Assembly: GCF_015209965.1 (NCBI RefSeq) | Contig: NZ_MU158689.1 | Coordinates: 965,629 to 1,029,628, forward strand | Reading direction: 5' to 3' | DNA from: Sphingobacterium pedocola | GTDB taxonomy: Bacteria > Bacteroidota > Bacteroidia > Sphingobacteriales > Sphingobacteriaceae | DNA: 64,000 nucleotides | Part shown: piece after piece, positions 1 to 8,122 of the stretch | How the letters are laid out: the number at the start of each line of letters is the position of its first letter | Numbering within the stretch: position 1 is the first letter of the stretch | Translations under genes and position numbers: made by a program | Notes under the pieces: model-generated | What the model was told of the DNA's origin: nothing | Databases searched by the model: none | The model's input: only the letters and a program-made list of their open reading frames with translations

Positions 1-108
1 TGTGAGGTCGGGGATAAATTGAGGGTCAAATTGCGCACCCATTGGACAGGTTAAATAATAGACATAGTCCTGCTGCATGAGATCATTTACGTAAATTGTT
101 TGGCTCAT
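1..108 (-). CDS. Unidentified protein, N-terminal 36 residues only (cut by window edge)
   Basis: The reading frame starts at an ATG at 108-106 and runs off the left edge after 36 codons, so only the N-terminus is visible. It begins MSQTIYVNDL and is rich in Tyr and Asp/Gln. The start codon shares a base with the stop of the HxlR regulator gene (TAATG), which indicates translational coupling and one operon. I do not recognise the family from this fragment. The coupling suggests that its expression follows that of the regulator. Confidence 0.6.
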   Translation of the reverse strand, partial: MSQTIYVNDLMQQDYVYYLTCPMGAQFDPQFIPDLT

Positions 109-479
109 TAGTCAAACTTAGACAGGTCAGCTTCTCGTTCACTTATTGCCCAGGTAGCCATTGCTTCGATAACGGGCATGAGCCTTTCACCAGCTTGACT
201 GAGCTTATAGGTCACGTGAGGGGGGACGACAGGCTTAGCTTCACGTATCAATAAATTGTCGATTTCGAGCTGCTTAAGCTGCTGAATCAATACTTTTTCT
301 GTAATGCTCGGTATAGCCCGCTTCACTTCGCTATAGCGTTTGGTTCCGCTGGATAGGTGATAGAGTATAATGGGTTTCCAATAACCACCGATCTTTTCCA
401 TTACGTAGGTTACTGGGCATTGTTCCAACGCGTATTGTTTGTTTTCCTGTATAGTTGAGTTCTCTTTAATCGCTGTCAT
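108..479 (-). CDS. HxlR family winged-helix transcriptional regulator
   Basis: This 123-residue protein has the HxlR signature: a conserved cysteine near residue 21 (CPVTYVMEKIGGYWKP), followed by a winged helix covering roughly residues 30-105 with the SEVKRAIPSITEKVL recognition region. Members are dimeric DNA-binding proteins, and several sense electrophiles or oxidants through that cysteine. The gene is divergent from an NmrA-type NAD(P)-binding protein, a common pairing in which the regulator controls the reductase. A TACT-N8-AGTA palindrome lies between them. Translation is coupled (TAATG) to the gene at the left edge. The family call is firm; the signal sensed is unknown. Confidence 0.93.
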   Translation of the reverse strand: MTAIKENSTIQENKQYALEQCPVTYVMEKIGGYWKPIILYHLSSGTKRYSEVKRAIPSITEKVLIQQLKQLEIDNLLIREAKPVVPPHVTYKLSQAGERLMPVIEAMATWAISEREADLSKFD

Positions 480-499
480 GATACATACTATAGGGTAAG

Positions 500-515
500 T
501 ACTTGTATATAAGTA
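500..515. promoter_or_regulatory. Candidate HxlR operator, TACT-N8-AGTA palindrome
   Basis: The 16 bases TACTTGTATATAAGTA form an inverted repeat (TACTT/AAGTA) between the regulator gene and the divergent NmrA-type gene. HxlR/YodB-type regulators are known to bind TACT...AGTA palindromes. It overlaps the -33 box of the promoter reading right, so a bound repressor would block that promoter. An extra AAGTACTT palindrome overlaps at 497-504. The assignment to this regulator is inferred from position and motif. Confidence 0.6.
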
Positions 516-533
516 AGTGCAAATATACCTTTG
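503..533 (+). promoter_or_regulatory. Bacteroidota-type promoter for the NmrA-like gene
   Basis: A TTG at 503-505 is followed after 20 bases by TACCTTTG at 526-533, matching the Bacteroidota primary sigma consensus (TTTG, N19-21, TANNTTTG). Transcription would start near 540, about 20 bases before the ATG at 560. Confidence 0.7.
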
Positions 534-559
534 TTGTCGGAAACTAAAAAATAAAAGAT

Positions 560-1438
560 ATGCAAATTACAATTACAGGTGCCTTAGGGAATATAGGAAG
601 CGCGCTTACTAAGAATTTAGTGAAAGCAGGACATGAGTTAATCGTCGTAACAAGTAACAACGGTAGAACGACTGAAATAGAAGAACTTGGTGCGAAAGCA
701 GTTGTTGGTTCGATATCTGATGCGATGTTTTTGGCAGAAGCATTTGCCGGTAGCGATGCTGTTTTTGCAATGACGCCACCAAATTTAGGTGGAGAGAATG
801 TGATTGCAAATACTACACAAGCAGGTGAAGCCTTCGCAACGGCATTTAAAGCCTCGGGCGTGAAACGCGTGGTGATGTTGAGCAGTATTGGAGCCGATCT
901 TCCAAATGGAAATGGTCCTATCCAAGGACTACACCATATTGAAAAAATTTATAATAATCTTGAAGGAGTGGTATTTACGTTCTTACGGGCAGGTTATTTC
1001 TATACTAATCTGTATAATGATATCCCGGTAATCAACGGAATGAATGCGATAGGTGCTAACTACCCCGCGGAAACTATTGTTCCATTTGTGCATCCGAATG
1101 ATATCGCAACGGCTGTGGCGGAAGAACTGGAACTTGTACCAGAAGGAAATAAAATCCGTTATGTGATCAGCGATGTTCGTTCTGCGGCAGATGTGGCAAA
1201 GGTATTGGGCGCGGCTATTGGTAAACCTGCATTACCATGGGTAGAATTTACAGATGAACAGTCTTTACAAGGGATGATACAAGCTGGGGTGCCAGCGGAA
1301 ATAGCGAACTTGTACACGGAAATGGGGATAGGTATCCGCTCCGGAAAAATCCAATCTGATTTCATACGCCAGGGCTCTCCCGTAATTGGACAGATAAAAT
1401 TGGAAGAATTTGCAAAGGAATTTAGTACTAAATTTTAA
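560..1438 (+). CDS. NmrA-like NAD(P)-binding oxidoreductase
   Basis: This 292-residue protein starts with the Rossmann dinucleotide motif GALGNIGSALTKNL (GxxGxxG) and has the layout of atypical short-chain dehydrogenases of the NmrA/HSCARG and QorB type: nucleotide-binding half first, then a variable C-terminal half. The VKRVVMLSSIGAD stretch near residue 105 is the usual beta-5 strand region. Such proteins are cytosolic NAD(P)H sensors or quinone/aldehyde reductases. The divergent HxlR regulator and the palindrome overlapping its promoter point to induction by a reactive compound. The exact substrate cannot be told. Confidence 0.88.
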   Translation: MQITITGALGNIGSALTKNLVKAGHELIVVTSNNGRTTEIEELGAKAVVGSISDAMFLAEAFAGSDAVFAMTPPNLGGENVIANTTQAGEAFATAFKASGVKRVVMLSSIGADLPNGNGPIQGLHHIEKIYNNLEGVVFTFLRAGYFYTNLYNDIPVINGMNAIGANYPAETIVPFVHPNDIATAVAEELELVPEGNKIRYVISDVRSAADVAKVLGAAIGKPALPWVEFTDEQSLQGMIQAGVPAEIANLYTEMGIGIRSGKIQSDFIRQGSPVIGQIKLEEFAKEFSTKF

Positions 1439-1471
1439 TTTATTAATAAAGGTAGTTGTTTTTTTGAATTA

Positions 1472-1508
1472 AAGAAGCCGCTTTTCTAAAAGGAAAGCGG
1501 CTTCTTTT
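1472..1508. terminator. Bidirectional intrinsic terminator
   Basis: A long hairpin (AAGAAGCCGCTTT pairing with AAAGCGGCTTCTTT) follows the NmrA-like gene and lies just past the 3' end of the oppositely oriented tRNA-Met. It ends in T-rich sequence on the plus strand, with A-rich flank on the other side, so it can serve both units. Confidence 0.8.
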
Positions 1509-1512
1509 CTAG

Positions 1513-1586
1513 TGCGCCCACCTGGGCTCGAACCAGGGACCAAAAGATTATGAGTCTTCTACTCTAACCGACTGAGCTATAGGCGC
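1513..1586 (-). tRNA. tRNA-Met (anticodon CAT)
   Basis: The cloverleaf folds completely: acceptor GCGCCTA pairs with TGGGCGC, D arm GCTCAGTCGGTTAGAGT, anticodon stem GAAGA/TCTTT around loop CTCATAA, and T arm CCTGG-TTCGAGC-CCAGG, with discriminator A. CCA is not encoded. The CAT anticodon could belong to elongator Met, initiator Met or lysidine-modified Ile2. The paired first acceptor position argues against the initiator; elongator Met is the best reading. Confidence 0.9.
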
Positions 1587-1675
1587 AGGGTATTTGTATA
1601 AATGTCAATTTGAAACGTTGTTCCCTTTTGACGATGCAATTATCGATATTTGTAACGAGAAAACAAAATTTTTAG

Positions 1676-2308
1676 ATGCAAAAAATTAAAAATATTATAC
1701 TCGATTACGGCAATGTTATCTTTATGATTGACTTTGCGCGGCTGCGCGAAGCATTTATTTCGCTGGGTATCAAAAATGTAGATGACTTTTTTGGACATCG
1801 TGGTCAGGATTCGCTTTTTGACGCTTTCGATAAAGGAGAAATCGGCGTCCACGAATTTAGAAAGGGAATAAGAGACAAAGCCGGCAAACCAGAATTAACC
1901 GATCAGCAAATTGACAATGCCTGGAATTCGCTGCTAATTGGTGTACCCAAGGGCACACACGAGTTGTTATTAGCTTTAAAGACCAAATATCGAACATTTC
2001 TTCTAAGCAATAATAACGAACTGCATTACACTTGGTGCATGAATCATCTTATGACAACCTACGGTGTATTAGATAATAGTCTGTTTTTTGAAAAGACTTA
2101 CTACTCCCATTTGATGGGCAAACGCAAGCCTAATCCAGATATCTTTGAGGCGGTGCTTGAAGAAAATGATTTGATACCGACTGAAACTCTTTTTATTGAT
2201 GATAGTCCACAGCATTTGGAAACTGCACAGATTTGTGGAATGCAGACTGCATTGTGTACAAAAGATGAGTCACTCGCATATTGGCTTGAACATTATAAAT
2301 TACTGTAA
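1676..2308 (+). CDS. HAD family hydrolase (phosphatase-like)
   Basis: This 210-residue cytosolic protein has all four haloacid dehalogenase motifs: nucleophile Asp10 in ILDYGNVIF, Ser111 in FLLSNNN, Lys151 in KRKPNPDIF, and the acidic pair Asp175-Asp176 in LFIDDSPQHL. The second Asp of motif I is replaced by Gly, as in the YihX (alpha-D-glucose-1-phosphatase) branch, which uses DxGxV. A helical cap between motifs I and II marks subfamily I. The likely activity is dephosphorylation of a small phosphate ester; the substrate is unknown. The gene stands alone ahead of rpsU, which has its own promoter. Confidence 0.9.
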   Translation: MQKIKNIILDYGNVIFMIDFARLREAFISLGIKNVDDFFGHRGQDSLFDAFDKGEIGVHEFRKGIRDKAGKPELTDQQIDNAWNSLLIGVPKGTHELLLALKTKYRTFLLSNNNELHYTWCMNHLMTTYGVLDNSLFFEKTYYSHLMGKRKPNPDIFEAVLEENDLIPTETLFIDDSPQHLETAQICGMQTALCTKDESLAYWLEHYKLL

Positions 2309-2319
2309 GTATTTTATAT

Positions 2320-2355
2320 TTTGCTTTTTAATTTTGAATTTTAATTCTACCTTTG
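2320..2355 (+). promoter_or_regulatory. Promoter upstream of rpsU
   Basis: A perfect TANNTTTG box (TACCTTTG, 2348-2355) lies about 45 bases before the rpsU start. The nearest TTTG upstream (2320-2323) is 24 bases away, longer than the usual 19-21, so the -33 element is uncertain. Confidence 0.5.
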
Positions 2356-2400
2356 TGACTCACAAATTAAAATGGCTACGAAAGGGGGTATATAAGCAGC

Positions 2401-2592
2401 ATGATCATCGTAAATGTAAAAGAAGGAGAATCTTTAGACAGAGCGTTAAAACGTTTCAAAAAGAAATTTGAGAAAACGGGAGTTTTACGCGAACTGCGTT
2501 CACGTCAAGCATACGAGAAAAAATCTGTAACTCGTCGTACGCAAGTTAAAAAAGCTATCTATAAACAAGGATTAAACTTGGATAAAGCTTAA
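2401..2592 (+). CDS. rpsU: 30S ribosomal protein S21
   Basis: The 63-residue, strongly basic protein begins [19 protein letters not shown] and contains the S21 hallmark [20 protein letters not shown], at the usual length for Bacteroidota. S21 sits near the anti-Shine-Dalgarno end of 16S rRNA; in this phylum it takes part in occluding that sequence, which fits the scarcity of Shine-Dalgarno sites here. It is monocistronic, with its own promoter and a strong terminator just downstream. Confidence 0.98.
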   Translation: MIIVNVKEGESLDRALKRFKKKFEKTGVLRELRSRQAYEKKSVTRRTQVKKAIYKQGLNLDKA

Positions 2593-2616
2593 TTCTGGTT
2601 TTAGTACAGATATAGG

Positions 2617-2645
2617 AAGCCGATCAAAATGATCGGCTTTTTTTA
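2617..2645 (+). terminator. Intrinsic terminator of rpsU
   Basis: The stem AAGCCGATC/GATCGGCTT with a 5-base AT loop is followed by a T tract 25 bases after the rpsU stop. Confidence 0.92.
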
Positions 2646-2822
2646 TGGATAAATTGGACGATAAGTTGAATGTGAATATAAAATGATAATGAATAAAGAA
2701 AACAAATTTAACGGTATATGATAATATTTTTAAAAAAGCTTTCATATAGAGATAGTTATAATCGAAGAGTTGCTTTCCAGAAGTAGAATAGAAAAAAGAT
2801 ATAAATAAAAGCTAAAAATATA

Positions 2823-2830
2823 TATATTTG
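2823..2830 (+). promoter_or_regulatory. -7 box of the tRNA-Ser promoter
   Basis: TATATTTG matches TANNTTTG exactly and ends 11 bases before the mature tRNA-Ser 5' end. No convincing -33 element is visible at the expected distance. Confidence 0.5.
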
Positions 2831-2841
2831 CACACACGATC

Positions 2842-2928
<87 letters not shown>

Positions 2929-3277
2929 GATTCAAAATAAGCCCAACTGTAAAGTTGGGTTTTGTTGTTTATGTCCCTTTGTAAGCTCGCTTAAACAAAG
3001 GACATAAATAACAGGAACCTGAACGAAGTGAAGGGCTTTATTTTGAATTGAAGCCTCCTACCAAGGATGGCTGCTGGCAAACGTGTGGGGATTGTGGGAC
3101 GCAGCCAATCCCGCCCTCTTAGAATAAGCTCTTTTATGCTTCCAGAGAATGGCCAAAGGTCACAGCCCGTAATTAATTGCAATAGACCAGGGATGAGAAC
3201 CCTGCGGGTTCGATCCGAAGAAGGTTTAGGGATGGTGCACGGGGATGCGGGGCTAAACCAATCCCGCCCTCTCCGCC
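2929..3277. repeat. Repeat zone made of tRNA-Ser 3'-end copies and nested inverted repeats
   Basis: The 18 bases ending tRNA-Ser (AATCCCGCCCTCTCCGCC, 2911-2928) recur exactly at 3260-3277, and a shorter copy (CCAATCCCGCCCTCT) lies at 3105-3119. A T-arm-like CTGCGGGTTCGATCCG lies at about 3202-3217. Both full copies are followed within a few bases by CAAAATAA and a hairpin. Inside are two nested inverted repeats (2929-2943 with 3033-3048; 2964-2981 with 2996-3012). No protein is supported here. It may be a scar of integration at the tRNA or a dispersed family repeat. Confidence 0.7.
2941..2964 (+). terminator. Intrinsic terminator of tRNA-Ser
   Basis: The short hairpin CCCAAC/GTTGGG with a 6-base loop (TGTAAA) and a T-rich tail begins 15 bases after the mature tRNA 3' end. 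Confidence 0.75.
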
Positions 3278-3285
3278 AAGACAAA

Positions 3286-3315
3286 ATAAAGCTTAATCTT
3301 TCGATTAAGCTTTAT
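3286..3315. terminator. Bidirectional terminator after the repeat zone
   Basis: A perfect 13-base-pair stem (ATAAAGCTTAATC with GATTAAGCTTTAT, loop TTTC) lies between the repeat zone and the end of the leftward gene at 3356. T-rich or A-rich flanks on each side allow use in both directions. Confidence 0.7.
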
Positions 3316-3355
3316 TATTTAGAGCATATCTCTCATTATCCCCAATATAACTTCA

Positions 3356-3826
3356 TTAATTCTTTAATTTTACGAACACTTCACAAACGACAAATTTACG
3401 ACCTTCATATCCCTCAACAGGACATAGTTTAAATGCTTTTTCTAAAATATTTAGCCTGTCTGCTACGGTATACTGCCGCGGGTTTCCATCGAAGAAATAG
3501 GAATGATTTAGATCAAATTGATCACCAACAGCAATATCACCCACTTTATATTGCCCGTTCATTATGCTTTCTAAAACGTCCTCTACATGCAAGGGGACGT
3601 CTCGGCCGTAATAACGGCCCAGGGGATGTTCAGTGAGTACTCTTTTGATCTGAGAAAGTGCTTCGTCGCTCCACGTAAGCATCTCCTTTAATTCAAAAAT
3701 TTCTTCCTCTCTTTCGTCCAGTTGATTTAGATAATCCCACAGGTCTCCGTCTACCTCTTCGGGTACTCCATTTTTGAGTATTGTATATCCCTTTTCGATC
3801 AACAATTCCACTGCTTCCTTTGTCAT
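3356..3826 (-). CDS. Hypothetical acidic protein, 156 residues
   Basis: I do not recognise this family. The protein is soluble by appearance, with no signal peptide or membrane segment. The first half is acidic and likely helical (DEREEEIFELKEMLTWSDEA), suggesting a coiled coil near residues 33-60. The second half (VGDIAVGDQFDLNHSYFF onward) looks like a small beta-rich domain ending FVVCEVFVKLKN. It stands alone between the tRNA-Ser repeat zone and a two-component system, a position where accessory genes often lie. Start ATG at 3826. The coding call rests on length and plausible composition. Confidence 0.75.
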   Translation of the reverse strand: MTKEAVELLIEKGYTILKNGVPEEVDGDLWDYLNQLDEREEEIFELKEMLTWSDEALSQIKRVLTEHPLGRYYGRDVPLHVEDVLESIMNGQYKVGDIAVGDQFDLNHSYFFDGNPRQYTVADRLNILEKAFKLCPVEGYEGRKFVVCEVFVKLKN

Positions 3827-4126
3827 AATTCAAAGATAATCAATATATTTTAGGTAACGGCATGACCAATCTTTGTTGATTTATGCCTCTTGCCCCTCAT
3901 CGAAGTTTAGTAAAAAAGCAAATAAACATCCGACATCTTTTTTATTGGTAGATGTGCTCTATGAGTATAACGAATTGAAACAGCAATTGTTAGTTGAAAT
4001 ATATCCTTGTGAAGCACAGATATCAAAAGATCAACGGTTTTTGATGTAGATAGTCGATTTTTCATCATTGCTATAGTGCAAGATGATACTATACTGCTTT
4101 TAGATTCTTTAAACTATATTTGTCAA

Positions 4127-4900
4127 ATGGACAAAAGCCATGATCTAATATTGCTTTCTGTTTTGATGATAGTCATAACGCTCTTTTTAGGCGTGGGCGT
4201 TCTATGTGGTTGTCTAATATATAAATACAAGAAACTAAAACAAGAAAAAGGACATTTAGTTCAGGGGCATGAAGACCATAATCTTCGTTTAACGGGGGGG
4301 CATCTGGATACCCTTCATGCACAGCTTAATCCACACTTACTGAAGAATGTGCTAAACTCTATACTATCACATGCTTACCAAACGTATTATACGATGGATA
4401 AGTTATCCTATGTGTTGGACTATGTACTTTATGAGTCTCCCAATAAATTAGTGACGCCAAAAGAAGAAATCGATTTTGCCATCAACTTGATCGAAATCAA
4501 TAAAATAAAAGTAAGCCCACTTTTGGATTTGAGAGTTAAAGTAAATGTAATAGTAACTAAGGAACCACTTTATGGACAAAAAGTCTTGGCTCCCTTAATT
4601 TCGGTTGATTTAATTGAAAATGCATTTAAGCATTCCGATCTGCAAAGTGCTAATGCATTTATTTCAATTGTATTCGAATTTAAAAATGGTTGTTTTCTAT
4701 TGAATGTATCTAACAAAATATCAAATAAAATACCTCTTAAGAAGCTCAGAAGTGGTGTAGGAAGTCGGACGTTGGAAGAAAGGTTACAATTATTATATAA
4801 AGATTATTATTCGTTGCAGCGTTTTGTAGAAGGTGATGTTTTTATTGCACAATTAAAAATAAATTTGGATGGGCACCGTGTTAAAATGCATAGTACTTGA
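4127..4900 (+). CDS. LytS-type sensor histidine kinase
   Basis: From ATG 4127 (257 residues) the protein has one N-terminal transmembrane helix, then the His_kinase domain with QLNPHLLKNVLNSI, whose NPH histidine is the phosphoacceptor, and a compact ATPase domain with N-box DLIENAFKH and G-box SGVGSRTLEERL. The G-box is a variant of the usual GxGLxNxxxRL. A GTG at 4076 would add 17 residues, but a TATATTTG box at 4115-4122 argues for the later start. There is no periplasmic sensing domain. It overlaps the LytTR regulator gene by 32 bases, so the two form a cognate pair. Confidence 0.9.
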   Translation: MDKSHDLILLSVLMIVITLFLGVGVLCGCLIYKYKKLKQEKGHLVQGHEDHNLRLTGGHLDTLHAQLNPHLLKNVLNSILSHAYQTYYTMDKLSYVLDYVLYESPNKLVTPKEEIDFAINLIEINKIKVSPLLDLRVKVNVIVTKEPLYGQKVLAPLISVDLIENAFKHSDLQSANAFISIVFEFKNGCFLLNVSNKISNKIPLKKLRSGVGSRTLEERLQLLYKDYYSLQRFVEGDVFIAQLKINLDGHRVKMHST

Positions 4901-5600
4901 TGATGAACTTCTGGGACTGACCTATTTGAAGATGTTGTGTCAACAGATTGAAGGGGTGGAGGTTGTAAAAGCATATAGTGATCCACTTGTTTTTTTAAGT
5001 GAGGTGCAATATTTGGAATTTGATTTTTGCATTTCTGATATTGAAATGCCCGGTATAAACGGACTGGAACTAGGAAAGTTAATACCTAATTGCCCTATAA
5101 TCTTTACGACCGCCTATAAACAATATGCCGTAGATGCATTCGGAATGGATGCTATAGATTATATTACAAAACCAATTCAAAAAGAACGTCTAATCCAAGG
5201 GGTGAAAAAGTTGCGCAAGTATTTGAACACGAATACTCCCAAACGTACCTATATTCAGCTTCAGACCGATAGGGGTAAAACATCGATTCTATTTAGCCAA
5301 CTCTATTATATCCGAAACTCGGATATCGATAGCCGCGATAAATTGGCGCGTCTTGAAGACGGTAGCACATTGATATTAAAAAATGTTTCTTTCGAAAGAT
5401 TGTTGGAACAGCTGCCTGAAAATCAATTTTGCCGTATTAATAAAAAGGAGATTTTAGCTTTACGGATCGTTAAATACTTTACTGTACATGAAATTACGAC
5501 GCTTTTATTGGATGAAAAAGGACGAGCGTTGAGCTTTTCGCTAAATGATACCTATCGTAAGCGCTTTCTGGGTAAAATGCCTGGCGGACAAATTACATAA
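4869..5600 (+). CDS. LytTR family DNA-binding response regulator
   Basis: This 243-residue regulator has an N-terminal receiver domain (acidic pair Asp11-Asp12 in VLDDE, phosphoacceptor Asp57 in CISDIEMPG, conserved Thr near 81 and Lys101 in DYITKPI) and a C-terminal LytTR DNA-binding domain from about residue 125 (YIQLQTDRGKTSILF onward). It overlaps the sensor kinase gene and is followed after about 130 bases by a Kef-type antiporter gene with its own promoter. Ion or pH homeostasis is a reasonable guess for the pair, from context only. Confidence 0.94.
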   Translation: MGTVLKCIVLDDELLGLTYLKMLCQQIEGVEVVKAYSDPLVFLSEVQYLEFDFCISDIEMPGINGLELGKLIPNCPIIFTTAYKQYAVDAFGMDAIDYITKPIQKERLIQGVKKLRKYLNTNTPKRTYIQLQTDRGKTSILFSQLYYIRNSDIDSRDKLARLEDGSTLILKNVSFERLLEQLPENQFCRINKKEILALRIVKYFTVHEITTLLLDEKGRALSFSLNDTYRKRFLGKMPGGQIT

Positions 5601-5642
5601 GAAGGGGTTTTTGTTACATTTTTAAGGAATCTCAAGAATATT

Positions 5643-5675
5643 TTTTCGAGCATTCGCTCTCGCTGTATATATTTG
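5643..5675 (+). promoter_or_regulatory. Promoter of the cation/proton antiporter gene
   Basis: TATATTTG at 5668-5675 is an exact TANNTTTG box. A T-rich stretch ending TTTCG at 5643-5648 sits about 20 bases upstream as a weak -33 element. The predicted start of transcription, near 5682, precedes both possible start codons. Confidence 0.5.
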
Positions 5676-5731
5676 GTGACCACAACCTACGCTGAGATAT
5701 GCAAAGGGGGAACATTTTCAAAATTCAAGCT

Positions 5732-8011
5732 ATGAAGAACTCTAAAAACATGTTCTATATCGTAACGATTCTGGGCTTTTCTGCAATTATGTATTGGATT
5801 ATCATTCAAGGAGAAAAGTTAGAAGCATTTCGACAGATCGATTTGGTGCAATCCGATAAAGGGGCTTGGACAAATTTCATTGATTCGCTGATCCACGGTG
5901 TACAACATCCATTGGCTATTCTCTTAGCCCAGATCGTGACCATTATTTTCGCTGCTCGGATTTTTGGGTTGATCTGTATCAAAATAAAACAACCCGTAGT
6001 AATAGGAGAGATGGTAGCTGGTATTGTACTGGGACCGTCTTTATTGGGAATGTATTTTCCAGAGTTTTCCAGTTTGCTTTTCCCAGCAGAATCATTGGGT
6101 AATTTGCAATTTTTAAGCCAAATAGGTCTAATTTTATTTATGTTTATCGTGGGAATGGAGCTGGATCTCAAGATTCTTCGTAATAAGGCTCACGATGCCG
6201 TAATTATCAGTCACGCAAGTATTATTGTTCCGTTTACACTTGGAATTGCGCTAGCTTATTTTTTGTATGATCAACATGCACCAGATAATGTCCAATTTTT
6301 ATCATATGGTTTGTTTATTGGAATAGCGATGAGTATTACTGCATTTCCGGTACTTGCCCGTATCGTACAGGAAAGGGGGTTACAGAAAACGAGATTAGGC
6401 ACGATAGTTATCACGTGTGCTGCAGCGGATGATATTACGGCATGGTGTATTTTAGCCGCGGTGATTGCTATTGTAAAAGCGGGTTCTTTTGCCAGTGCTA
6501 TATTCACTATTATTTTGGCGCTTATATATGTATTGGTCATGATTAAAGTTATACGACCATTTTTGATGCGTGTAGCCGACGTCAATTCTACTAAAGAAAG
6601 TATGCGTAAACCGATTGTCGCCATTTTCTTTCTTACATTAATTTTATCTTCATATGCTACCGAAGTAATTGGTATCCATGCACTATTCGGCGCATTCATG
6701 GCCGGAGCAATAATGCCAGAGAATACGAGATTCAGAAGCATATTCATTGAAAAGGTAGAAGATGTTGCCATGGTATTGTTATTGCCTTTGTTTTTTGTGT
6801 TTACGGGACTTCGTACACAAATTGGTTTATTGGATGATGTGAATCTCTGGTTGATTACAGGTGCTATTATTCTAGTAGCAGTGATAGGGAAATTTATCGG
6901 CAGTGCATTTGCCGCTCGACTGGTTGGACAAACCTGGAAAGACAGCCTCAGCATAGGTGCATTGATGAATACCAGAGGACTGATGGAGCTCGTGGTGTTG
7001 AATATTGGATACGACCTGGGCGTATTAAGTGCAGAATTGTTTTCCATGATGGTCGTTATGGCATTGGCTACGACCTTTATGACAGGCCCGAGTCTTGACC
7101 TTATCAACCGGATATTTAAACCAAAACCTTCGAAGAATCCAAACGAAGTCGTGAATACCGGAAAATTTAAGATACTACTTTCATTTGCCAAAAGTGAAAC
7201 GGGGCTATCCTTATTGCGCCTGTCACACGCGATGGTCAAGAAAAATAAAAATACTGCTCTTATTACTGCACTTCACATCTCTCCAGCTAACGAACTCCAT
7301 CTTTATGAACTAGACGAACAAGAAGCAAGCAGCTTCAAGGAACTTGTAAATTTATCAGAAGATTTAGACCAAAAGGTAACTACACTTTTTAAGATATCGG
7401 CAAATATAGATCACGAAATAGTGAATACAGCCAACAATACCGAAAACGACCTACTCTTACTTGGAGTAAGTGAATCCATCTATGAAGGAAGTATTCTAGG
7501 TAAATTCCTGAATTTTACGACTCGTATCATCAATCCTGAAAAGCTTATTTATACGGTAGCCAATAGGGATAATATTTTCAGTTCGTACGAACGGACGGAT
7601 CAAATCCATGCACGTGTAGATGGTGCCGTCGGGATATTAATTGACAAAAATTTTATCAAAGCTGAGCGGATTATCGTTCCTATCTTTGACAAAGAAGATC
7701 AGTTCTTAATTCCTTATATTCGAAAATTTATCCATAATTCGGAAGCTCAAATTATGATATTGGATGTGAAAGAGGTGATAAAACAGTATGCAGAAATAAA
7801 AGAAAAAATTCGTCATATCGAGCAACAGGCCCCTAACTATATTACTATTGATTCTAGAAATGTGATGGAAAAGGAATTCCTGCAGCAGTTTGACCTCATG
7901 TTGATCAGTCTGACCAGTTGGAAAAGCCTTGTTGACACCAAGAGTGTATGGTTAAAGGATGCGCCATCGACGTTAATTCTAGGAGATAGTAAGCGGTCTG
8001 CTAACACCTAG
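5732..8011 (+). CDS. Kef-type cation:proton antiporter (CPA2 family)
   Basis: From ATG 5732 this is 759 residues; an in-frame ATG at 5699 would add 11. One N-terminal helix is followed by the Na/H exchanger domain with about 12 membrane segments (VVIGEMVAGIVLGPSLLG, FLSQIGLILFMFIVGMELD, AADDITAWCILA with the essential DD pair, GALMNTRGLMELVVLNIG). After about residue 450 comes a cytosolic tail of about 300 residues resembling tandem UspA-like nucleotide-binding domains. It should exchange K+ or Na+ for H+ across the inner membrane. It lies just after a LytS/LytTR pair. Confidence 0.9.
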   Translation: MKNSKNMFYIVTILGFSAIMYWIIIQGEKLEAFRQIDLVQSDKGAWTNFIDSLIHGVQHPLAILLAQIVTIIFAARIFGLICIKIKQPVVIGEMVAGIVLGPSLLGMYFPEFSSLLFPAESLGNLQFLSQIGLILFMFIVGMELDLKILRNKAHDAVIISHASIIVPFTLGIALAYFLYDQHAPDNVQFLSYGLFIGIAMSITAFPVLARIVQERGLQKTRLGTIVITCAAADDITAWCILAAVIAIVKAGSFASAIFTIILALIYVLVMIKVIRPFLMRVADVNSTKESMRKPIVAIFFLTLILSSYATEVIGIHALFGAFMAGAIMPENTRFRSIFIEKVEDVAMVLLLPLFFVFTGLRTQIGLLDDVNLWLITGAIILVAVIGKFIGSAFAARLVGQTWKDSLSIGALMNTRGLMELVVLNIGYDLGVLSAELFSMMVVMALATTFMTGPSLDLINRIFKPKPSKNPNEVVNTGKFKILLSFAKSETGLSLLRLSHAMVKKNKNTALITALHISPANELHLYELDEQEASSFKELVNLSEDLDQKVTTLFKISANIDHEIVNTANNTENDLLLLGVSESIYEGSILGKFLNFTTRIINPEKLIYTVANRDNIFSSYERTDQIHARVDGAVGILIDKNFIKAERIIVPIFDKEDQFLIPYIRKFIHNSEAQIMILDVKEVIKQYAEIKEKIRHIEQQAPNYITIDSRNVMEKEFLQQFDLMLISLTSWKSLVDTKSVWLKDAPSTLILGDSKRSANT

Positions 8012-8086
8012 GTATTAAAAATATAATGTTGGATTAGAATAGCTTTTCCGCCTACACTGATGATAAGAACTTTCGCAAACGTATTT

Positions 8087-8117
8087 TTAAAAGTCTCATT
8101 TTTGAATGAGACTTTTA
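8087..8117. terminator. Hairpin between convergent genes
   Basis: The stem AAAAGTCTCATT/AATGAGACTTTT lies in the 111-base gap between the antiporter and the convergent MFS gene. The T-tract is short, so it is a modest bidirectional terminator. Confidence 0.6.
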
Positions 8118-8122
8118 GGAGC

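Noticed and set aside
3067-3432. Open frame of 121 codons across the repeat zone
   Set aside because: It runs through copies of the tRNA-Ser 3' end and a terminator and has no protein-like composition.
6271-7239. Open frame of 322 codons on the minus strand
   Set aside because: It lies wholly antisense to the Kef-type antiporter gene, and its composition mirrors the membrane helices of that gene; no family resemblance.
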